From Penaeus vannamei (taxonomy: Eukaryota; Arthropoda; Malacostraca; Decapoda; Penaeidae), in assembly GCF_042767895.1 (NCBI RefSeq), contig NC_091553.1, positions 25,446,095 to 25,461,094 of the forward strand: a DNA stretch of 15,000 nt, read 5' to 3'. The notes beneath the pieces are model-generated. The model saw only the letters and a program-made list of their open reading frames with translations. It was not told the DNA's origin and did not search any database. The translations under genes and the position numbers were made by a program. Below are positions 1 through 8,730 of the stretch, one piece after another. The stretch's first letter is position 1; each line of letters opens with the position of its first letter.

Positions 1-110
1 AGTGATAAATGATAATGATAACAATAATAATTGATAAATGATAATGATAATAATAATAAGTGATAAATGATAATGATAATAAGTGATAAATGATAATGAT
101 AATAATACCA
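1..110. repeat. AT-rich 29-bp minisatellite, about 4 units
   Basis: Four tandem copies share the core GTGATAAATGATAATGATAA. They begin near 1, 30, 59 and 82; three are about 29 bp and the third is about 23 bp because it lacks one run of AAT triplets. This looks like a GATAAT microsatellite in which a longer unit was duplicated. The first copy touches the window edge, so the array may extend further left. Confidence 0.8.
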
Positions 111-153
111 TAATGATGATACTATTACCATCACTATCATTATTATCATTAAT
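91..153. repeat. Imperfect inverted repeat closing the minisatellite
   Basis: The last copies read AATGATAATAAT on the plus strand, and 135-153 reads its reverse complement (TATCATTATTATCATTAAT). The two arms are separated by about 30 bp containing ACCATAATGATGATACTATT. An AT-rich hairpin is possible. More simply, it is a junction where the repeat changes orientation. Confidence 0.5.
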
Positions 154-320
154 GACAAGCAGTTGCAAGATATAGAAGCTTGACTTCCCTCCTTACTCAT
201 CAACGTGCAACGGGTTAGGTTCTCCGTGCATCCGTTCATCATTCCCCCAAACTAAGGAATATTTGCTATTGGTTCTTACTACAGTTAATTTCCTTAATTT
301 TCCTTTATTACCGAGGCGCA
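154..320. other. Non-repetitive spacer
   Basis: This 167-bp mixed-composition spacer lies between two AT-rich arrays. It includes a short near-duplication (TTAATTTCC then TTAATTTTCC near 286-304). I see no ORF, RNA gene or convincing promoter motif. Confidence 0.6.
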
Positions 321-614
321 AATGATAATAACAGTAATAATAATAATAATGATGATGATAATTATGATAATGATGATAATGATAATAGGAACAATAATGA
401 TGATGATAATAATAATGAGAATGATAATAACAATATTAACAATTATAGCAATAAAAATGATAATAAAAAATATAATAAAGATGACAGTAAGGATAACAAT
501 AATATAATAGGAAGAGTAATAAGGATAAGAATTATAATTATACTAATAATGATAGTTATAATAACTGTACTGAAAGTAGTAAAAATAATGGTAACAATGA
601 TAGTGATGGTAATG

Positions 615-681
<67 letters not shown>

Positions 682-1737
682 TAATAATAATAATAATAAT
701 GACCATGATGATGATAATGATAATAGTAATGGTGCTGCTGATACTGATAATGAAATTGATAATAATAATGAAAATTATAATAATGACCATAACACTACTG
801 ACAATAATTATGATAATAACAATATTATTGATATATAATTGATAATGATAATGATAGTAATAATAATAATATTAAGATGAAAAAATAGCAACAACAACAA
901 CAATAATGGTAATGGTAATGATATTGATAATGATTATCATTATCATTATAACAATAATGATAATGATAATACTAACAATGACCATAATGTTAACAATAAT
1001 CATAATAACGATGATGATACTGAAAACAATAACAGTAATAATAATAGTAATGATAACAGTAATGATAATGATAATAATGACAATAATAATAATGGCAAAA
1101 TAATAGTAATGATAACAATAATTAAATAACAATAATAATAATAATAATAATAACAATAATAACAATAATGATGATGATAATGATGATGTTAATAATGAAA
1201 TCAATAGACATCATAGTAATAATAATATCAATAATGATAATGATACTAATGATGATAAGGATAATTATATTAATTATACTAATAATGGTAATAATAATGA
1301 TGACAATTATGATGATGATGGTCATAATCATAATGATCATAATAAAAGCAAAAAATAATAATGATCATAATAATAACAATAACGATAATGATAATGATAA
1401 GGATAATAACAACAACGATAATAATGATATTGTTAATGATAACAATAATAATAATGGTTAAAATAACCCCAATGTTAATCGTGGTAATAACATTAATGAT
1501 AGTAATAATCACATTAGTGACAATAAAGATAATGATAATCATTATGATAGTAATGATAATATTGATGATACAAATAGCAACACCATCTAAAACTTAAAAG
1601 ATGATAGATATGGTAACGACAACAATTATAATAATAATAAAAACAATGATAATGGCAATAGTAATAATGATAATGAGAATAATGAGAATAATAAGAACAA
1701 TAATAATTATGTTAACAATTATGATAATGATAATGAC

Positions 1738-1771
<34 letters not shown>

Positions 1772-2000
1772 TATGATAATAATAATAATGATGATAATAA
1801 TAATGAATATGATAAGATAATAATAATTATAGTAATGATAATAATACTGATAATGATACTACTACTAATAATAAAGATAATGATATTAATGATGATAACA
1901 TTAATAACAATAATGTTTATTATTATTATCAAAATAACAACAATAATAACAACAAAAATAATGATGATTATATAGCAATAATGATCATGATAATAAACAT
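321..2000. repeat. Degenerate AAT/GATAAT microsatellite array, 1.7 kb
   Basis: The stretch is almost entirely AAT, GAT, AAC and related triplets on the plus strand, with purer (AAT)n patches at about 616-705, 1130-1165 and 1738-1772. C is very rare on this strand. All frames on both strands yield runs of Ile/Met/Asn/Asp, so ORFs here are composition artefacts. No embedded transposon or gene was seen. Interruptions are scattered substitutions, suggesting an old array that expanded in patches. Confidence 0.95.
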
Positions 2001-2342
2001 GCTATTGGGAAGAACTCTCCTGGTATCTCATTTTGAATCCATTTGCATACCAGCGCTCCACAGGCAGGCGCAAGGAGATTGGAAATGATCTATTCCATAG
2101 TATGTTTCGAGGTTGCAGAGATGAGATGAACGAGTTGGTATTTTGTTGTTTTGTTGTTGTTGTGTATGCCTAATGATTAATAAAAAGGATTTTTGCAGAA
2201 GCAGGACCTTACGATATAGGGAGCTGTTCGTGTATAAGTAGATCAACTGCCTTTATGTTACTTGTAGTTCAGTGTGTTCGGAAGGTCGCGTGCAACTCAG
2301 TAAGCTTTCGTAGCGTCATTCATCTCAAACAGGTCAAATTCA
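2001..2342. other. Unique island between AT-rich arrays
   Basis: About 340 bp of mixed composition. It contains a T/G-rich stretch (TTTTGTTGTTTTGTTGTTGTTGTG near 2141-2163), a TATAAG at 2233-2238 and a TTCAGT initiator-like word near 2268-2273. These two are about 38 bp apart, longer than the usual TATA-to-Inr spacing. A minus-strand frame at 2028-2246 is open for 72 codons but shows no recognisable domain. I assign no gene. Confidence 0.5.
2324..2342 (+). repeat. 19-bp direct repeat, left copy
   Basis: The word CTCAAACAGGTCAAATTCA occurs exactly here and again at 2680-2698. The preceding ~17 bp are also similar (TCGTAGCGTCATTCAT here versus TCGAGCAGAGTCAATTATC before the other copy), so the duplicated piece is probably about 36 bp. 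The copies bracket the AAT tract at 2343-2613. Confidence 0.85.
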
Positions 2343-2613
2343 GTGATGAAGGATGATCATGTTCATCGCAATAATAATGATGATAATGATAATAATGATA
2401 ATAGAAATGATGATGATGATAATGATAATAATGATAATAGAAATGATGATGATAATGATAATAATAATAATAATGATAATAAAAACAATAATAACTATTG
2501 ATTAATAATAATAACAATAACAGTATTGAATAAAAATGACAACAGCAGAGAAAATAATAATGATGATAATAATAATAACAATAACAATAATAATAATGAA
2601 AAAATAATAGCAA
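2343..2613. repeat. AAT/GATAAT microsatellite tract
   Basis: Plus-strand AAT/GAT repeats including two near-identical GATAATAGAAATGATGATGA segments (about 2396-2415 and 2432-2451). It is bracketed by the 19-bp direct repeat. There are no credible ORFs. Confidence 0.92.
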
Positions 2614-2880
2614 CACAGCAGTTTAGCAGGTGGCACTCAAGTCACACTATTTTAGTATGGTCGAGCAGAGTCAATTATCCTCAAACAGGTCAAATTCAAT
2701 AGGGCAAGACTGAGACACCTGCTGCTGGGTCAGATATAGCTCAGTAGGCCAACCCTGTATGCTTATAATTCACTCATCATTTCCATTAGATTTTGGTCGG
2801 TACTTATTTTTTCGTGTCAAACTACAAGGGGCATAATTGCGTATCGTTTCTATTGTTATTTACTGGCTGAGCAATATCTC
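2614..2880. other. Unique island with a tRNA A-box-like word
   Basis: About 265 bp of mixed composition. It holds the right copy of the 19-bp direct repeat and, at 2737-2748, TAGCTCAGTAGG, which fits the pol III A-box pattern TRGCNNAGTNGG. No good B-box follows: the nearest candidate near 2795 (GGTCGGTAC) is poor. No cloverleaf can be drawn, so this is not a tRNA gene. A decayed tRNA-derived SINE head is possible but weak. Confidence 0.4.
2680..2698 (+). repeat. 19-bp direct repeat, right copy
   Basis: Exact second copy of CTCAAACAGGTCAAATTCA, 356 bp downstream of the left copy and on the other side of the AAT tract. The length is too great for most transposon target-site duplications, so segmental duplication followed by repeat expansion seems more likely. 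Confidence 0.85.
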
Positions 2881-2957
2881 ACTATTTGTTTATTTTATTT
2901 TTATATAACGTTTCATTTTCTTTTTTGTTTTTGTTATTTGTCCTAGTTACTGATGTT

Positions 2958-3250
2958 GCTGTTAGTATTATAATCATTATTTTTGTGGTAGCAGTAGTCG
3001 TAGCAGTCGTAGAATTATTATTATTACTATTCTTATTGATATATATTTATTGCTATTGTTATCCTTATCATTATCTTTATCATTATTATTATAATTATTG
3101 TTATTATTATTATTATTATTACTGTTATATTTTCTGTTATTATCATCGCTGTTATTAATATTATCATTATTGTTATCATTATCATTAATGTTATCCTCAT
3201 CATTACCATAATTATTATAATTATCATTATCATCGTCATTATTATCTTTG
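2958..3250. repeat. ATT/ATTATC microsatellite tract, opposite orientation
   Basis: The plus strand reads ATT, ATC, GTT and TTATCATT, the reverse complement of the motif in the tracts at 321-2000 and 2343-2613. It is preceded by a T-rich stretch (2881-2950). Open frames on both strands give Tyr/Cys/His or Asn/Asp runs and are artefacts. Confidence 0.92.
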
Positions 3251-3402
3251 TCACTCTTTTCTCCTACAAATCCAAAAATACTCAAAGGTTTTGACCTTCG
3301 CTGAGTAAACGACCAGCAAGTGTATTGTTACCTGTTTCCACCAAATGGACTTCCCTCTAATTAATTTCGCATTATTGTAACAATTACTCACAGTTACCCT
3401 CA
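3251..3402. other. Short non-repetitive spacer
   Basis: About 150 bp of mixed composition between the ATT tract and a C/CA simple repeat. I see no gene or regulatory element. Confidence 0.5.
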
Positions 3403-3466
3403 CCCCCCCCCACACACACACACACACGCATACACACAAAAAAAGGAAAGAAAAAAAAGGAAAATG
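3403..3466. repeat. Compound simple repeat: C9, (CA)9, A-rich
   Basis: Nine C at 3403-3411 run directly into (CA)n to about 3428, then CGCATACACAC and an A-rich AAAAGGAAAG stretch. Three simple-repeat classes joined end to end are typical of microsatellite birth by slippage. Confidence 0.9.
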
Positions 3467-4042
<576 letters not shown>

Positions 4043-4285
4043 CGTCATTGTTTAATATATATGCTGTCAGTTATCACTCCATTGTCATAACACGTGGACT
4101 ATGATTTCAGGCGTAACAGACAGACAGCGTGTGATCAAACGGACGGACGAAACACAAGTAAGAGTTAAAATATAGATTTTCAGTTAACGGTGAATGGAAA
4201 TCGCTATACACTGCCGTACAAACAACCTCTGATGTGCACATAGGTTTTCCCACGCAGATGGTCGAGCTCAAAAGTTCACTCGTTC
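4043..4285. other. Unique spacer
   Basis: About 240 bp of ordinary mixed composition with short motifs such as ACAGACAGACAG and ACGGACGGACG near 4118-4150. I found no ORF of note, tRNA or splice-bounded exon. Confidence 0.5.
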
Positions 4286-4895
4286 TTGTTCCCTGGTCTG
4301 GGTAACAGGTTGGTCTCTTGTGGCCTGGGTTGCGCTCTTGCCATGGGGGTCTCTGGCTCTTTTGGCTTCTGACATCTTTGTTTTGTAATCATTATTATTT
4401 CTTGGTATATTTTCTGTTCCATTGGGTTTTGCTGTTGTTTTTTTCTTGGTGGGGGTGGGGGTAATTGGGGAGGGGGGTTGATTTGTTGATGGTGCTTCTT
4501 GTCCTTCTTCTTTGAGGGGGGGGGGGGGGGATGATTTCTTGGTGGGATTTCTGGTTCTATTGAAATTTGGCTTATTTCTCCTTTATTTATTTTTTATTTT
4601 TTGGGGGGGGAGGTAACTACTTGGTATTTTTTTTTTTTTTAAGATGGGTGGTTATTTTTTGGCATTCTTTTTCTTTTCTTTTTTGCTTCGGTAAGATTTG
4701 TCTTAGGGGCGAGTGAGGAAGTGGGTTGTTTTTGATTGGCATCCCAATTTTCTTTATTCTTTTTCTTGTTCTTTTTTCTTGGTGGGGGAGGCTTTGGTTC
4801 CTTGGTTTATCTATCAACCAATTTTTTATGGACCTACCAACAGACGGTTGATACTTTACAAGTGAAATGACTAAGAACCACGATAATAATAGCAA
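4286..4895 (-). pseudogene. Possible decayed Lys/Pro/Gln-rich coding stretch
   Basis: Read on the minus strand, 4617-4895 is open for 92 codons from an ATG (start MLLLSWFLVISLVKYQ, then basic Arg/Lys-rich segments). Nearer 4286-4460 another frame is open for about 57 codons, rich in Pro, Lys and Gln, ending at a TGA near 4286. Between them sit homopolymers that would shift frame: 14 T (4627-4640), 8 G (4603-4610) and 15 G (4516-4530). The word TTTCTTGGTGGG (Pro-Pro-Arg-Lys on the minus strand) recurs at 4442, 4535 and 4775, with a partial copy at 4398. This could be a frame-broken low-complexity ORF, for example from a retroelement. Equally, it could be G/T-rich non-coding DNA that happens to read as basic peptide. 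I recognise no family. Confidence 0.2.
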
Positions 4896-4946
4896 TAGAA
4901 TAATTATGAACCACCAGATAGAATATAAGTGTGAACCGAGTTAGAT

Positions 4947-5175
4947 GAGTAGATTTTATGGTAGATATGGTAGATTTATTGTAAAGATGAAATGCTTTAG
5001 TTTATCATAAGTGGGTTATAATTAGATTTTCAGACAGAATTGTAGTCGAAATTAAATGAATGAGATCATAAGGTTGAAGAGGGAAACTTCGAGTAGATTT
5101 TGAAATAGATACGGTAGATTTGTCTTGAAGATTAGAGGATTTTGGATATTACGTGAGGTCGGTAATGAGTAGAGA
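4947..5175. repeat. Diverged ~85-bp tandem duplication (period 144)
   Basis: GAGTAGATTTT at 4947 and again at 5091 is followed in both places by GGTAGAT-like words, a conserved AGATA(T/C)GGTAGATTT, and then AAGAT..GA..G..TTT..TAT and GGT..TAAT with substitutions. The two copies start 144 bp apart. No coding potential is apparent. Confidence 0.5.
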
Positions 5176-5230
5176 GAGAGGTAGATGAAGCACAACTGTG
5201 ACAGAGAGAGGGGCGAGGGGGGAGGGGGGT
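5169..5230. repeat. GA/G-rich simple sequence
   Basis: Short (GA)n runs near 5171-5178 and 5203-5210 lead into GGGGCGAGGGGGGAGGGGGG. It is a purine-rich low-complexity patch. Confidence 0.7.
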
Positions 5231-5722
5231 ATTATTGATGGCTATGATAGATAATAGAGAATTTCTTGGCACGTAAAGAAGATATTAGAAAAAAAAAACT
5301 AATACATAAACTTTGTTACTCTTCTTTGTATTTCGCTTTTTCTTTTCATTTTTCGGGAGAGAGTCAAGGGTAGATTTCAACTGACATGGGAATTTTGTGT
5401 TATCTCTTGGCTTTTTAATTGTATGTATAATCCTCCTTTTTCATGTTGCACTCGTTGGTCAATGTTGTTGTATCATTGCCAAAGTGCTAATAATCTCAAT
5501 GATAACAAAAAATGCCATCGTAAACCAGACTAAGAAAAGTAAAATGTATTTTCATAAAGCAATTTTATCTTGCTCTTATCGTTATTTTATTTTCTTACAG
5601 TGTGCTCTTGTTAGTCTCTCTATCTCGTTTTCTAATTATCTGTATCAGAGTTCTGAGTATGCCATGTGTATGCTACGTGTAGGCAAATGTTCAAACACGC
5701 AGGCTGATATATGTGTCACGAT
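5231..5722. other. AT-rich unique stretch, no supported gene
   Basis: About 490 bp. A plus frame at 5397-5762 is open for 121 codons with a hydrophobic start (MLSLGFLIVCIILLFHVALV) that would look like a signal anchor. It has no recognised domain, many Cys/Ser/Ile residues of the kind AT-rich random DNA gives, and it runs straight into the ATT microsatellite at its C-terminus. I regard it as probably spurious. Confidence 0.4.
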
Positions 5723-5975
5723 TGCACCCTATTATCATCATCATTACCATCACTGTTATTAATGTTATTTTTTATTAATACCATTATAATTAATGTTATC
5801 ATTCTTACTACTGCCGTTACTGTTTCTTTGTATTATTATTATCATCGTCATTGTTATTATTCTTACTATTATTATTATTTCATATTACTATTATCATTAT
5901 TGTTATTGTTACTACTGTTTTTGTTATTGTTATCTTTTTACCTTCATTATTGTCACTAATATTATTACTACATTT
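5723..5975. repeat. ATT/ATC microsatellite tract, minus-type orientation
   Basis: Plus strand is TTATTATCATTATTG-like, the same motif class and orientation as 2958-3250. Open frames give Tyr/His/Leu runs and are artefacts. Confidence 0.92.
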
Positions 5976-6381
5976 GTTTATGCGCGTGTATGGCATGCGA
6001 ACAAGTAGATATCATTGATAAAGTAGACCTACAAACAAGAGATAACTTTCTGTTTTTGTTTTGCGTTCGGTGAGCGCGCATCGAAGGCAACACTCTCCGC
6101 CGATGGAATTGCCTTCATCGACATCGTTGGCACACTAGGCTAAGATAAATACTTGTTGTTCCATGAAATACCCGCAAGTAATGAGATGGTAGGAAGCCTA
6201 AATCAATTCTCATTCTATGATTATTTCTCTTGTAAAATGACAACGTCGATATCTTCGCTATGTAGATAAGATCGAGTTATTTCAAACGCCAAGAATACGT
6301 AAAAACATAACAGTGCGCAAACAAAAGGACAGAGCCATTTCCCATGGCGTCTTCCTCTTAGTTCTGTAAATATGAATGACT
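5976..6381. other. Unique island, no supported gene
   Basis: About 405 bp of balanced composition. GAAGGCAA (6083-6090) and its reverse complement TTGCCTTC (6109-6116) form a perfect 8-bp stem around an 18-bp loop. A minus frame of 70 codons (6282-6494) overlaps the transposase-like frame described for 6382-6672 and shows no domain of its own. Confidence 0.5.
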
Positions 6382-6672
6382 TTACAAGACTCTTCTTGAT
6401 TCAGGCAATCTTGAAGATGGCCTCCTCTGGAGAACTCGAAACCTCCCAATAGACCAGGATCTTGAACGGTTTCTTTCGAATAAATATTTGGCAATTTCCA
6501 TCAGATCACTGAATGACATCAGGCCTGAAGAAAACTTGCCAGTCTCGATAATGTAGAAAACTTCCTTCCAGTGGCTACAATTATCACAAAGTAGCGTAAT
6601 TCGCTTGCATCTAGACCAATAAATATAAAATTTTCGTTTCATTTCAGCGTTCCTAGTACAAGCTTCGGGAAT
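6382..6672 (-). pseudogene. Possible ISXO2-like/Merlin transposase N-terminal remnant
   Basis: The minus frame is open from just after a TGA (6673-6675) to a TAA (6382-6384), with an ATG at 6642 giving 86 residues. What I see, in order: a Cys ten codons before the second motif (EACTRNAEMKRK), YWSRCK, then CDNC followed by SHWKEV, then ETGKFSSGLMSFSDLMEIAKYLF. ISXO2-like (IS1595/Merlin) transposases begin with a zinc ribbon, then a W-x-C...C segment and a G-S/T-F-F...L...I/L..Y motif ahead of the DDE domain. The order and spacing here resemble that, but the first CxxC pair is incomplete, no DDE domain follows and the frame breaks downstream. If correct, it is a truncated, dead copy. A chance ORF or an unrelated exon remains possible. 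Confidence 0.3.
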
Positions 6673-6720
6673 TCAACACAAACGACTCTACAAAATCACA
6701 AACAGATGTACATGTATGAT

Positions 6721-6835
6721 CTACACGGCGCTGTGCCCGGGCGCTGCGTTGCGGTGGGCTGGCGAGGGACACAGCGATGCACTTCGGCTTGACCAAAACG
6801 AGCAGTCTACGGAGGACGGGGAAGGAAAAGGCGGG
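6721..6835. other. CpG- and GC-rich patch
   Basis: After AT-rich DNA the sequence turns GC-rich with many CpGs (ACACGGCGCTGTGCCCGGGC near 6724-6743, then several CG dinucleotides to about 6833). It could be the edge of a promoter or an exon, or an old GC-rich insertion. No ORF or core promoter is evident, so the function is unassigned. Confidence 0.4.
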
Positions 6836-6882
6836 AGAGGAATCAAATAGAAAGGAGGGAAAGATTTTGAAGTAAGGCTATT

Positions 6883-6970
6883 TACTACTACTACTACTAC
6901 TATTAAGAATGATTACAATGATGATGATGATAATAATAATGATAATAACAATAATGATAATATGATCATC
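6883..6970. repeat. (TAC)6 followed by AAT/GAT tract
   Basis: Six TAC triplets (6883-6901) are followed, after a short interruption, by GATGATGATGATAATAATAATGATAA-type repeats to about 6970. This is the plus-type orientation of the AAT family. Confidence 0.9.
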
Positions 6971-6979
6971 ATCCTTAAT

Positions 6980-7003
6980 ATTGATATTAATGGTAATATC
7001 AAT
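6980..7003. other. Perfect 10-bp stem with 4-nt loop
   Basis: ATTGATATTA, loop ATGG, then TAATATCAAT. The stem is perfect but wholly A/T-rich apart from one G-C pair per arm. It lies in AT-rich DNA next to a microsatellite, so chance or slippage is a good explanation. Confidence 0.7.
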
Positions 7004-7184
7004 TTAAATATTACGAATTACGAATAATGATGATAATAACGATCAGTGTGCAAGACTGCCCGGGGTCACCATCCCCCTGGGACCTGGGGCGTAGTTGCGA
7101 ATGGTCCAGACTCCGAAATTTGTCTTGACAGAAAAGTCTTTGAATGCAAGATGTTGTCATTGACTCGTCGCGAAAATGTGCTCG

Positions 7185-7268
7185 GCCGGAGGAGCCGGAG
7201 GAGCCGGAGGAGCCGGAGGAGCCGGAGGAGCCGGAGGAGCCGGAGGAGCCGGAGGAGCCGGAGGAGCC
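7185..7268. repeat. 9-bp GC-rich tandem repeat, 9 perfect units
   Basis: GCCGGAGGA is repeated nine times without a single mismatch, plus a trailing GCC. Being 9 bp it preserves frame. On the plus strand one frame (7144-7347, 67 codons) reads Pro-Glu-Glu x9 and another reads Arg-Arg-Ser. On the minus strand (7011-7316) it reads Ser-Ser-Gly. None of the flanking residues matches a family I know. It may sit in an exon, because GC-rich triplet-multiple repeats are commoner there, but there is no independent support for coding. Confidence 0.9.
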
Positions 7269-8041
7269 CGCATGTGCAAGGACTGCCTTGAAATCGGCCT
7301 CACGAGACGCCGACAATAAGACTGCGATTTTACGGGCGCAGCAGTAAAGGTGTGAAGATCCTTCGTGCCACGTTTTTACACACTGTCAGTCGCTTCCCTC
7401 GTGATTACTGTAGTTTCTCATAGATAAATGTAAATGCCTCCGCGCGCCTCCTCGGCTGACACAGTGACAAATGCAGAGGGTGCCATGGAAACACAGAAAG
7501 GAAATCAAATTGGTAATACTTTAGTCATTATATACTTAAGATTCACTGCAATAGTAATTTGATCGCATTACTACATTGAATCATGATCACAGAGTATTTT
7601 AAGTATCAACTTAGAAATGTGGCACCAGTGCCAGCAAAGATGAAGTCGCTAAGGACAGTCTTCAAAACGAGTCATAGACAAATTCTGCAACGATCTTTAA
7701 GTCAAGTCCTCAGAGTCCTTAAATTTGTCAAAGACCTTTCGTGAATAGAAATAAAAATGGCTTCAGTCATATTCATGTAATGGGTTCAGTCAAAATGTAC
7801 AGTAGGGCACCCATTTTCTACATTCTCCTTAAAATAACCGACAGCGTGCAAGCGTAATCCAAAGTGGAAAAAAAAATTCCTGGAGATAAAGAAGAAATTC
7901 GCTGGACTGACTTTAGCGCTGATGCTGTTGTTAAGGGCCATTGTTTACGCCAAAATAACCTACCCCGTCTCAGGTTGCATAGGGCTTGCGTGAATTGACT
8001 TTGGAAGTGTACAGAGACGAGTATGCAAGGGAGGAATTCAT

Positions 8042-8042
<1 letters not shown>
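7269..8042. other. Longest unique stretch, no gene recognised
   Basis: About 775 bp of balanced composition without simple repeats. It contains a small CpG cluster (CCTCCGCGCGCCTCCTCGGC, 7437-7456), a short perfect palindrome GGCACCAGTGCC (7621-7632) and a repeated TTCAGTCA word (about 7762 and 7787). No frame on either strand is open long enough to suggest an exon, and no tRNA or snRNA pattern was found. Confidence 0.5.

Positions 8043-8072
<30 letters not shown>
8043..8072. repeat. Homopolymer T30
   Basis: Thirty consecutive T. It could be the poly(A) tail of a minus-strand retroposon or plain slippage. I could not find a matching target-site duplication around it. Confidence 0.95.
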
Positions 8073-8079
<7 letters not shown>

Positions 8080-8476
8080 ATGTAAAGGATGAGGATTTTT
8101 ACTCTATTTTTTTTTCGAAAAAGAGGTTGATGATCTCAGGAGTTTTCTCGTGTGATCTTTTTCGCTTGGTAAAGGTACTGTATTGCTGATCTAAAAGTGA
8201 TAAATCAAAATTTGATCGCTGGAACATTGATAGGTCACGAGGAGAAAAAGAGGCATGAAATATGAAAAAAATGCAATAAATGATAAACCAGGAATAAACT
8301 AGAGTAAATGGTCGACAGACAAAAAAAAAAAAAAAAAAATTGCGAACAATTGGCTCGTTCTGCCGGCCACATGTTTGTTTCTCGCACCTGTCTTATCTAC
8401 CACTTGTGCAGGACGACAAACCTGTTTATTACGTCCACCTGTGTATAACAACCCAAATCTCAAGCTAAAAGTCAAC
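8073..8476. other. AT-rich spacer containing A19
   Basis: Low-complexity AT-rich DNA from 8073 to 8320, then a 19-nt A run (8321-8339), then about 135 bp of ordinary sequence. A 73-codon minus frame (8299-8520) crosses the A run and shows no domain. Nothing else was recognised. Confidence 0.5.
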
Positions 8477-8730
8477 TTTTTCAGTTGACCTATGATGACC
8501 TTCTTTAAATGACCTGCCATGACTTCTCAATTAACCTAATATGACATTCCTCAACTGACCTACCATAACCTTCAATCAACCTACCATGACCTTTCTCAAT
8601 CTCCCTACCGGGATCTTTTCTAATGACCTACCGTGACCTACCTCAATCAACCTACGGTGCCTCATCTCAGTCAGCTTACCATGGCCTTCCTCAATCGACC
8701 TACCATGACCTTTAGCATTTGACCTATCAT
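8477..8730. repeat. Diverged ~24-bp minisatellite, about 11 units
   Basis: The core GACCTACCATGACCTTC with CTCAATC between cores recurs about every 21-25 bp, with many substitutions (for example ACCTATGATGACC, ACCTGCCATGAC, ACCTACCGTGACC, ACCTACGGTGCC). On the minus strand the 24-bp period gives an 8-residue protein period (GHGRSIEE, GHGKLTEM, RHRRLIEV, GHGRSLEK) within the 61-codon frame at 8576-8761. That frame is short, begins in the neighbouring GATAAT repeat and is more simply explained by the repeat period. Confidence 0.85.

Noticed and set aside
322..1975. Poly-Ile/Met/Asn ORFs on both strands
   Set aside because: They translate AAT/GAT triplets and have no non-repetitive core.
2233..2273. 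Core promoter (TATAAG plus TTCAGT initiator)
   Set aside because: The spacing of about 38 bp is too long, no DPE is seen, and no gene follows in the AT-rich array.
2737..2810. tRNA gene
   Set aside because: Only the A-box matches. There is no B-box, no anticodon arm and no acceptor pairing.
5397..5762. 121-codon plus ORF with hydrophobic start
   Set aside because: The composition is that of AT-rich random sequence, the C-terminus is microsatellite, and no family or exon boundary is recognisable.
6083..6116. 8-bp stem GAAGGCAA / TTGCCTTC as a structured RNA
   Set aside because: It is a single short stem with an 18-bp loop in DNA with no evidence of transcription. A match of this size is expected by chance in a 15-kb window.
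7621..7632. GGCACCAGTGCC palindrome as an operator
   Set aside because: It is a five-base half-site around a 2-bp centre with no adjacent promoter, and is easily expected by chance.
8043..8339. Retroposon bounded by T30 and A19
   Set aside because: No target-site duplication, pol III box or reverse-transcriptase fragment was found between or around the runs.
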